A stretch of 11,239 bases of DNA from JADHUC01 sp964617665 (GTDB lineage Bacteria > Planctomycetota > Planctomycetia > Pirellulales > Pirellulaceae), in assembly GCA_964617665.1 (NCBI GenBank), contig CAZUAH010000460.1:1-11239 (forward strand). The letters run 5' to 3'. Positions 5,841-11,239 of the stretch are shown here, piece by piece; position 1 is the stretch's first letter; each line of letters starts with the position of its first letter. The notes beneath the pieces are model-generated. The model made no database searches. It saw nothing but the letters and a program-made list of their open reading frames with translations, and had not been told where the DNA came from. The position numbers and the translations under genes are program-made.

Positions 5841-7571
5841 TCACGCAACATCCACTATCTGGTCTTGCTGGGTCCGCTTGGCTACCCGGAACACCTCCTC
5901 AAGCGTGGTCATACCCTTCAACACTTTGTCGATGCCGTCCACGTACAGCGTCTTCATCCCCTCGCTAATGGCAACCTTACGTATGTCCGTTGCGGACTTA
6001 TTATCGAAGATCATCTCACGAATCTTTGACGATACGATCATCATCTCATGAAGGCCGGTCCGTCCGCGGTACCCGCCTTTCTGGCAATGCCCACACCCCT
6101 TACCACGCGCAAACGTCGCTTTCGCCGCCATCTCTGGGGTGATTCCGGCCTCCTCGAGTTCCGAGTCTCTTGGCGTGTACTCCTGCCTGCATCTGGAACA
6201 AATGACGCGGACCAACCGCTGCGCAGTTACCGCGATCACACTACTTGCCACCAAATATGCCGGCACTCCCATGTCCACCATACGCGTAATAGCTGTGGGC
6301 GCATCGTTCGTGTGTAGCGTACTAAAAACCAGGTGTCCAGTAAGGGAAGCCTGAATCCCCATCGATGCTGTCTCGTCATCTCGCATCTCGCCCACCAGGA
6401 TGGTGTTCGGAGCTTGCCGTAGCATCGCTCGGATGATGCGCGCAAAATCCAATCCGATGCTGTGTTTCACTTCACATTGGTTGATACCCGGCAGATAGTA
6501 TTCCACAGGGTCTTCCGCAGTGATGATTTTTTGATCGGGTCGGTTCAGGAAATTCAAGGCCGCATAAAGGGTGGTCGTCTTTCCAGATCCAGTAGGGCCT
6601 GTGACCAGGATGATTCCGTTGGGACGTTTGATCAGTTGATTGAACTTTCCAAAGTTCTCGTCGTTGAAGCCGAGTTGTCGGAGGCCAATTTTGATGTTGT
6701 CCTTGTCCAGAATCCGCATGACGGTTGAACTGCCATGGCTGGCGGGAATGATGCTGACGCGGAGATCCAGTTCCTTTTCGCCAACTGTGATCTTGATCCG
6801 ACCATCCTGCGGCCGCCGTTTCTCGGCAATGTCCAAGGATGACAAGATCTTGACTCTCGACGTAATGGCACCCATCAATCGTTTGGGGGGTGAATCTCGC
6901 TCCATCAGGGACCCGTCGATTCGATATCGAATCCGGACTCGATCATCGAATGGCTCGATGTGAATATCCGATGCGCGTAGTTGCACGGCTTCCTGGATGA
7001 TCATTTGGACCAACCGCACGACGGGTGCACTATTCTCATCAACCGCCTCGCCGATACCCGTGTCGTCTTCGGTCTCGGTGAAATCAATTGCCGTGTCAGT
7101 GAACTCCTGCAGCATCGAGTCAGCACTTTCGCCCTCGACCTGCCCATAATGGCGGTTAATTGCCCCCATAATGGACTCGCGAGGTGACAGGGCCGTTTCG
7201 ATGCGGCGGTTGAGGATGAACCGGAGTTTTTCGATGGTTTCCAAGTCAAACGGGTCGCTGACCACCACGGTCAGCAAATCGTCTTCGTCCATCAGGGGAA
7301 TGACCGAATTTTCGCGTGCCACCGCTTCAGGAACCAACTCGACCACATGTTCCGGGATCTTGATAGCCGACAGATCGACGAATTGCATGCCATTGTGGTC
7401 GGCCATCGCACGCACCACGTCTTCACCTGTGGCGTATTCCAGGTGGACTAAGCAATCGGCCACTGTCTTCTTGGTTTCGGAAGCCAACTGCTGCGCTTCG
7501 GCCAACTGCTCAGGGCTTATAACCCCTTTGCGTAGCATACTTTCGGTAAAGTCGCCACCACGAGAAACCAT
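5841..7571 (-). CDS. Second, divergent GspE/PilB-family ATPase
   Basis: A 576-residue protein with the full GspE/PilB architecture, first gene of the visible pilus cluster. Motifs: SDIHIEP at about 201-207; Walker A GPTGSGKTT at 325-333; Asp box ITAEDPVEY at 350-358; Walker B-like ILVGEMRD at 391-398 with Glu395; His box TGHLVFSTLHTND at 411-423; and a zinc pair C458/C461 and C493/C496. Two differences from the paralogue stand out. The residues just before Walker B are APNT (387-390) instead of DPDI, and the N-terminal MshEN-type motifs have lost the RLG triplets (D7-F8-T9 and T36-V37-A38). The start is placed at ATG 7571 because AAGGG lies about 8 bases upstream; the frame is open back to a TTG at 7601, but that has no ribosome site. 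Likely role: a second motor for the same or a related pilus. Extension, secretion or regulation cannot be separated from sequence. Confidence 0.93.
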   Translation of the reverse strand: MVSRGGDFTESMLRKGVISPEQLAEAQQLASETKKTVADCLVHLEYATGEDVVRAMADHNGMQFVDLSAIKIPEHVVELVPEAVARENSVIPLMDEDDLLTVVVSDPFDLETIEKLRFILNRRIETALSPRESIMGAINRHYGQVEGESADSMLQEFTDTAIDFTETEDDTGIGEAVDENSAPVVRLVQMIIQEAVQLRASDIHIEPFDDRVRIRYRIDGSLMERDSPPKRLMGAITSRVKILSSLDIAEKRRPQDGRIKITVGEKELDLRVSIIPASHGSSTVMRILDKDNIKIGLRQLGFNDENFGKFNQLIKRPNGIILVTGPTGSGKTTTLYAALNFLNRPDQKIITAEDPVEYYLPGINQCEVKHSIGLDFARIIRAMLRQAPNTILVGEMRDDETASMGIQASLTGHLVFSTLHTNDAPTAITRMVDMGVPAYLVASSVIAVTAQRLVRVICSRCRQEYTPRDSELEEAGITPEMAAKATFARGKGCGHCQKGGYRGRTGLHEMMIVSSKIREMIFDNKSATDIRKVAISEGMKTLYVDGIDKVLKGMTTLEEVFRVAKRTQQDQIVDVA

Positions 7572-7956
7572 GGCATGATCCCTTCTGGAAAAGGAAGGCA
7601 AGGACTGGATTGGCCACCACCGGCCGCGATGTCACCACAGCGGCAGACACATACCCATGCGGTGGCCGCATCACTTCCATGATAAGCAGAAACACTCTCT
7701 ATTATCCATCTTGTCCCATTATAACTTGCCGTGTCAATCACAAGCATGGGGCGTTGGGCATTGGAAGCGATTTCTATTGGGCGTTCTGCTAGATGTGGAT
7801 ATTATTCATGGATCTGGGGTGCCGCACGCCAGCTCGACCGTGATTTCGAGGCAAATTGCCTGAGTCACGCCATCGGGTTTTGATCGTTCGCCCAAGCCCG
7901 AGTAGCGACAGTATACTGGCAAACGGGCCAGAAGACGCAATGGCTGTTCGCGTGGC
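7572..7956. other. Divergent intergenic region between the pilus cluster and the methyltransferase genes
   Basis: No gene is supported in these 385 bases. Toward the pilus cluster there is a perfect TATAAT (minus, 7723-7718), giving a leader of about 140 bases. That leader contains a 7-bp inverted repeat (GGCCACC at 7612-7618 with GGTGGCC at 7661-7667), which could arise by chance. Toward the methyltransferase there is a TATACT at 7912-7917 with no good -35 box at normal spacing. Regulators of both transcription units would be expected to bind here. Confidence 0.45.
7718..7737 (-). promoter_or_regulatory. Candidate promoter boxes for the pilus cluster
   Basis: The minus strand carries a perfect TTGACA (7737-7732) and a perfect TATAAT (7723-7718), but only 8 bases apart, too close to serve together as one sigma-70 promoter. 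TATAAT may act with a poorer -35 further upstream (TGCTTG or GCTTGT at 16-17 bases), and TTGACA may be coincidental or part of an overlapping promoter. Position, about 140 bases before the first ATPase gene, suits a cluster promoter. Confidence 0.3.
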
Positions 7957-8901
7957 GTGGAGCCCGGCGACCCTGCCGTTGTCCGAAACGCTAACGGCTC
8001 ACTGACGTGTTCGACGCAAGACGTTTCAAATCTAGAGATCGGCTTCAACGTGTTTTCGTCCGACCAATACGAATTGCTCGATTTCGGCGACGGCCGCAGG
8101 CTGGAACGATTCGGCCCGTACGTCTTGGATCGCCCCTGCCCCGTAGCGGAGAGAGAAGACCGCTCTCACCCATCGTTATGGAGCGATGCTGACGCGCGAT
8201 ATCAACGCGTGAACGACAAGAAAGGCACGTGGTCGACAAAAGGCCGCATGCCCGATTCCTGGATGATCTCTCATGACGAGTTGCGGTTCAAACTGACACT
8301 GACGCCGTTTGGGCACGTTGGCGTCTTTCCCGAGCAGGCCGAAAACTGGGACTGGATCGCATCAAAGGTAAAGCGGTCGAGCCGACCGTTGAAGGTGCTG
8401 AACTTGTTCGCGTATACGGGAGGATCGACATTGACTGCAGCAGCGTCTGGGGCCGAAGTAACCCACATTGATGCTGCAGGAAACGTTGTGGCGCGGGCTC
8501 GACGAAACGCCAAATTGTCTGATTTGAAGGATGCCCCGATCCGTTGGATCGCCGAAGACGCGGTGAAGTTCGCACGGCGCGAGGTGCGGCGCGGCAACGC
8601 ATACGACGCAGTGATATTGGACCCGCCGAGCTACGGTCATGGGCCGAAAGGGGAGGCGTGGAAAATTGAACGGCACCTGATGTCGCTATTGTCCTTGTGT
8701 GGCAAGTTGACCGCGAAGCGCCGTGCGTTCGTGCTGATGACCTGCCACACGCCGGGTTTGGGACCTGCGGAATTGGAGGCATACCTTGCGGACGGAGTCT
8801 TCGGCCATTGCCAAAGCGGCGTCGAGGCGTACGAATCGGGCATCCGATCCTCCGACGGTCGCACGTTGTTCGGGGGTGTCGTAGCACGTTGGCCGAGTTA
8901 A
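7957..8901 (+). CDS. Class I SAM-dependent (rRNA-type, COG1092/RlmI-like) methyltransferase
   Basis: A 314-residue Rossmann-fold methyltransferase, most like the RlmI/RlmK-related group that methylates 23S rRNA; the exact target is not deducible. Visible features: YELLDFGDGRRLERFGPY at 38-55, a conserved N-terminal stretch; TPFGHVGVFPEQAENWDWI at 116-134; SAM-binding motif I LNLFAYTGG at 148-156; motif II HIDAAGN at 170-176; IRWIAEDAVKF at 195-205; motif IV ILDPPSYGHGPKGE at 220-233; and TCHTPG at 262-267, where Cys263 could be functional. The first start in frame is GTG 7957, which lacks a clear ribosome site and adds about 35 residues ahead of the conserved region. GTG 8050 would give a length nearer the family norm. 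The stop lies 5 bases before the start of the next RNA methyltransferase gene, so the two are probably cotranscribed. Confidence 0.88.
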   Translation: MEPGDPAVVRNANGSLTCSTQDVSNLEIGFNVFSSDQYELLDFGDGRRLERFGPYVLDRPCPVAEREDRSHPSLWSDADARYQRVNDKKGTWSTKGRMPDSWMISHDELRFKLTLTPFGHVGVFPEQAENWDWIASKVKRSSRPLKVLNLFAYTGGSTLTAAASGAEVTHIDAAGNVVARARRNAKLSDLKDAPIRWIAEDAVKFARREVRRGNAYDAVILDPPSYGHGPKGEAWKIERHLMSLLSLCGKLTAKRRAFVLMTCHTPGLGPAELEAYLADGVFGHCQSGVEAYESGIRSSDGRTLFGGVVARWPS

Positions 8902-8906
8902 CTGAA

Positions 8907-9719
8907 ATGCCTGCAAGAATCACCAGTTTGCAGAATCCGCGCGTAAAGAACGCCGCCACGCTGCGCACGCGTCGCGGCCGCAAGAAGCAGGGACGCATCA
9001 TCATCGACGGAGTCCGCGAAGTCTCGCGAGCGGTTGAGTCTGGCGTGGAATTGCTCGAATTATTTGTGTGTCCGGAGGCGTGCGGTGAGGACGGTCGCGA
9101 TCTTGTTGCCGGAGTCTCTGATCGAGCGGTTGATGTGCTGACCGTATCGCCTGACGTATTCCACAAATTGGCTTTCGGCAGCCGGATCGAAGGGATTGTT
9201 GCTGTAGCGCGAAAACCTCAGAATTCGCTGGAAAGCACACATGTCGCGGAGGATGCGCTGGTCGCCGTACTGGATGGGGTCGAAAAGCCCGGAAATATCG
9301 GGGCGGTTCTTCGCAGCGCGGATGCGGCTGGACTGAGCGCATTGATCGTCGTCGACGGCGGAACCGATTTGTATAATCCCAACGTCATCCGCGCCAGTCT
9401 GGGCGGCATCTTCACGCTGCCTGTCTATACGGCCGGTTGCGACGAGACATTGGCTTGGTTGCGGCAACATGACATGAGCATCTTTGCTACTCGTGTGGAT
9501 GGTGCAATCGGCTACACGGAGGTCTCTTATCGTGGTCGATGCGCTATCGTCTTTGGCAGCGAAGCGGAGGGGCTTTCTGACGTGTGGATGGGCGATGATA
9601 TTACGGCCGTTTCGTTGCCGATGCTGGGAACGGTTGACAGCCTGAATGTGTCGACCACGGCCGCCGTGTTATTCTATGAAGCACTGCGGCAACGCGGTAC
9701 CGGGCGAGCCAATGCTTGA
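8907..9719 (+). CDS. TrmH/SpoU-family (SPOUT) RNA 2'-O-methyltransferase
   Basis: A 270-residue SPOUT methyltransferase expected to 2'-O-methylate rRNA or tRNA ribose (TrmH/RlmB/TsnR relatives). The N-terminal substrate-binding domain (about 1-100) begins ITSLQNPRVKNAATLR with a basic stretch RTRRGRKKQGR at 20-30. The catalytic trefoil-knot domain follows. Motif 1 is EKPGNIGAVLRSADAAG at 126-142, with Asn130 and Arg136 as usual. Motif 2 is IVFGSEAEGLS at 214-224, with Glu219. Motif 3 is LPMLGTVDSLNVSTTAA at 237-253. Start ATG 8907 is chosen because homology begins there; the frame is open much further upstream inside the preceding gene, and a TTG at 8889 is an alternative. The ribosome site is weak (GAG at 8895-8897), which suits translational coupling to the methyltransferase gene that ends 5 bases earlier. 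The substrate nucleotide is unknown. Confidence 0.92.
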   Translation: MPARITSLQNPRVKNAATLRTRRGRKKQGRIIIDGVREVSRAVESGVELLELFVCPEACGEDGRDLVAGVSDRAVDVLTVSPDVFHKLAFGSRIEGIVAVARKPQNSLESTHVAEDALVAVLDGVEKPGNIGAVLRSADAAGLSALIVVDGGTDLYNPNVIRASLGGIFTLPVYTAGCDETLAWLRQHDMSIFATRVDGAIGYTEVSYRGRCAIVFGSEAEGLSDVWMGDDITAVSLPMLGTVDSLNVSTTAAVLFYEALRQRGTGRANA

Positions 9720-9758
9720 GGGAGTTCGCGTAGGCTTCACTGGCGCGGCAAGTTAGTG

Positions 9759-9786
9759 TTGGCTCATGCGCAATCCACGCTAGAAT
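9759..9786 (+). promoter_or_regulatory. Candidate sigma-70-like promoter for the TM2 protein gene
   Basis: TTGGCT (9759-9764) and TAGAAT (9781-9786) are separated by 16 bases in the gap after the TrmH-family gene. The -10 box matches at 5 of 6 positions and the -35 at 4 of 6. A start about 7 bases downstream would give a leader of roughly 60 bases before ATG 9852. This would make the TM2 gene its own transcription unit. Confidence 0.35.
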
Positions 9787-9851
9787 ATCGAAACTGCGTT
9801 TCTTCCCAGTCTCTGGGCCAGATCGAAGCAAACACGTCGTTGGAGTCACCG

Positions 9852-10670
9852 ATGCCAATTGAAATCACATGCACTGGCTGCGAAAGACGCATGCGAGTCC
9901 CTGACGGGGTGGCCGGGAAGCGCATTAAGTGTCCCAAGTGCGAGACTGTGTTGCGAGTGCCCGAGACTCCCGCCGAGGAAGAGCCTGCCGAAGTAGAGGA
10001 AGTAGTCGCGGCTGAACAGGAGCCGGTGGCAAGAGAACCGGAACCGAAACCTGCCACCAAGTCGCCCCTGCCGGACCGATGGTATATGAAGGCGGAAGAC
10101 GAGGAAGACTACGGGCCGGTGCCCAAAGCCGAGTTGGATGAATGGGTACAGGAAGGCCGAATCACGTCCGATTGCCAGATCCTGCAGGACGGTGCCGAGC
10201 AGTGGCAGTGGGCCAGCGACGTGTATCCCGAGTTAGACGAGCCGGAAGCCGAAACGCCGCCGCCGTCAGTGGCGCCTCCCGTGAAGCCTCCGGCAGCAGG
10301 AGAAGACCAAGCGGGCGGGACTGATGCATTTGCCTTTGCGGCTGCAGACGCTTCGCCAACTCTGCGTGCCAAAGGTAAGCGTCGTGTGCGCAAAGTGGTG
10401 AAGAAGTCGGCACCCACCGCTGCGCCGGCAGCCTCGGCGAGCCAGAGTGTGGCAGCAGGCGAGCAGAGCAACAAGTCCAAGATTGTAGCCGGATTGTTGG
10501 GTATCTTTTTGGGCGCTTGCGGCGTACACCGGTTCTATTTGGGCTACACAGGTATCGGCATACTCATGCTGGTTACGCTTGGCGGTTGCGGCATCTGGTC
10601 GCTGATTGACGCGATCATGGTACTGGTTGGTAAGGTACCCGACGCACACGGCCGACCGTTGAGGGACTGA
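9852..10670 (+). CDS. Zinc-ribbon, GYF-like and TM2-domain membrane protein
   Basis: A 272-residue membrane protein with three modules. Residues 1-37 form a four-cysteine zinc ribbon (C7/C10 and C27/C30, with RIKCPKC). After a Glu/Pro-rich linker comes a GYF_2-like domain at about 76-127, starting RWYMK, with Y87-G88-P89 and W98, W118, W120. A low-complexity Ala/Pro linker holds a basic stretch at 173-185 (KGKRRVRKVVKK region). Residues 208-265 are a TM2 domain: helix IVAGLLGIFLGACG, the signature GVHRFYLG at 224-231, a second helix at about 234-258 and Asp253. The long soluble part is probably cytoplasmic. The GYF-like module suggests binding of proline-rich peptides, but no partner is visible. 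Start ATG 9852 is chosen over an upstream in-frame GTG because GGAG lies 6 bases before it and the zinc ribbon begins at once. Cellular role unknown. Confidence 0.9.
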   Translation: MPIEITCTGCERRMRVPDGVAGKRIKCPKCETVLRVPETPAEEEPAEVEEVVAAEQEPVAREPEPKPATKSPLPDRWYMKAEDEEDYGPVPKAELDEWVQEGRITSDCQILQDGAEQWQWASDVYPELDEPEAETPPPSVAPPVKPPAAGEDQAGGTDAFAFAAADASPTLRAKGKRRVRKVVKKSAPTAAPAASASQSVAAGEQSNKSKIVAGLLGIFLGACGVHRFYLGYTGIGILMLVTLGGCGIWSLIDAIMVLVGKVPDAHGRPLRD

Positions 10671-10678
10671 GGTCCCTC
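10661..10678. terminator. Perfect hairpin overlapping the TM2 gene stop codon, between convergent genes
   Basis: GAGGGAC (10661-10667) and GTCCCTC (10672-10678) form a perfect 7-bp stem with a 4-base loop TGAG that contains the TGA stop codon. It lies between convergent genes and would fold in transcripts from both strands. No T-run follows on either side, so a classical intrinsic terminator is not assured. A transcript-end or stabilising hairpin is the best reading. Confidence 0.45.
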
Positions 10679-10713
10679 GGAAGACTCCATTGGGCGTGAA
10701 GCTGACAGGGCCA

Positions 10714-11239
10714 TCATACAGGGGACTTATCGCCTGCCGGAGTCATCAACTCCTTGAGAATGTCATCCGTGATGTCAAGCCCTGCGTGGTAGACGACTTG
10801 CCGGTTGACGGCCCCCAGAACGGATTTCTGGTTGCTTGGGTCGATTGGTTCCTCGCTCGCGCGAAGCACCAGCCGGATTCCTTTTGCCTTCGCATAACGA
10901 CCGATGACCTCGGTGATCTCAGCATAGGTGTCGCCGTACAGCGCGGCTTCTTGCTTTACAAGTTCCTGCTGTTTTCGGCCGCCGGACAACTTCAATTCGG
11001 TCTGCAGGCGTGCCAGCAACAATTGTGCGTCGTCATGTGCTGCGGACCCCGGTTTCGATTGCTGTAGCTTTCGCTGGACGGATTCGATTTCCGCCTGCCG
11101 CACAGCGACCTGCTTCTTGAACTCGTCCAACTGTCGGCGGATGGCCGCTATCTGTTTCTTAAACTCAGGGTGTTGCTTGAAAAGGCTGGCGATGTCAACG
11201 ACGGCTATTTCTCCCGTCTGACTCTGTTGGGGCGCATCG
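10714..11239 (-). CDS. OmpH/Skp-family periplasmic chaperone-like protein, 5' end cut by the window edge
   Basis: The frame is open from the right edge to a TGA at 10716-10714: 174 codons without the start or signal peptide. The first visible residues are DAPQQSQTGEIAVVDIASLF, where IAVVDI-S-LF-QHPEF is the typical start of mature OmpH/Skp proteins. A long charged coiled-coil region follows (KKQIAAIRRQLDEFKKQVAV onward, with a Lys/Gln/Glu-rich middle). The C-terminal part has GIRLVLRASEEPIDPSN and ends near VVYHAGLDITDDILKELM, a C-terminus I associate with planctomycete members. An internal TTG at 11130 could look like a start, but homology continues upstream of it. Known role of the family: a trimeric chaperone that holds outer-membrane proteins in the periplasm. 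It converges on the TM2 gene with a 43-base gap, and no relation to the pilus cluster is evident. Confidence 0.88.
   Translation of the reverse strand, partial: DAPQQSQTGEIAVVDIASLFKQHPEFKKQIAAIRRQLDEFKKQVAVRQAEIESVQRKLQQSKPGSAAHDDAQLLLARLQTELKLSGGRKQQELVKQEAALYGDTYAEITEVIGRYAKAKGIRLVLRASEEPIDPSNQKSVLGAVNRQVVYHAGLDITDDILKELMTPAGDKSPV

Noticed and set aside
7612..7667. 7-bp inverted repeat in the leader of the pilus cluster as a regulatory hairpin
   Set aside because: The arms are 42 bases apart and a match of this size is expected by chance in a region of this length.
8697..8906. Extended N-terminus of the TrmH-family protein inside the preceding gene
   Set aside because: Homology starts at ATG 8907; the extra 70 residues read an alternative frame of the methyltransferase gene.
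8288..9166. 292-codon minus-strand open frame across the two methyltransferase genes
   Set aside because: Overlaps two well-supported plus-strand genes in antisense; low-complexity Arg/Ser/Thr-rich product without motifs.

Overview
The window most likely comes from a planctomycete, probably a Pirellulales-type genome. The grounds are a moderately high G+C content (judged by eye, not computed), a GspE/PilT/GspE/PilC/pilin cluster, a zinc-ribbon + GYF-like + TM2 protein, and an OmpH/Skp-like protein with a C-terminus I associate with that phylum. This assignment is inference from gene content; there is no rRNA or other marker in the window.

Layout. From about 7571 down to 1, all on the minus strand, lies a type IV pilus / type II secretion-like gene cluster. 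In transcription order it is: a divergent GspE/PilB-family ATPase (5841-7571), a PilT retraction ATPase (4326-5450), a second and more canonical GspE/PilB ATPase (2495-4216), a PilC/GspF inner-membrane platform protein (983-2383), and a prepilin that runs off the left edge (785 to 1). From about 7957 to 10670, on the plus strand, lie two RNA-methyltransferase-type genes almost touching each other (class I SAM methyltransferase 7957-8901; SPOUT/TrmH family 8907-9719) and a separately promoted zinc-ribbon/GYF/TM2 membrane protein (9852-10670). A convergent OmpH/Skp-like gene (10714-11239, minus) runs off the right edge.

How it fits together. The pilin would be assembled on the PilC platform by PilB/GspE ATP hydrolysis and withdrawn by PilT. 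The secretin, the alignment proteins (PilM/N/O or GspL/M) and the prepilin peptidase are not in the window. The second ATPase is the unusual part of the set. The two GspE/PilB paralogues differ in their N-terminal domains: the canonical one carries an almost perfect first MshEN-type (c-di-GMP-binding) motif and a weaker second one, and the other has lost the key residues. The platform protein carries an extra hydrophobic block of about 53 residues inside its second T2SSF domain. Each intergenic gap in the cluster holds a potential hairpin of varying strength. The best is a 14-bp interrupted dyad in the 390-base gap ahead of pilT.

No tRNA, rRNA, CRISPR array, insertion sequence or phage gene was seen. 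I did not find a clearly new biological system. The points most worth checking are the paired ATPases, the PilC insertion and the pilT leader structure.
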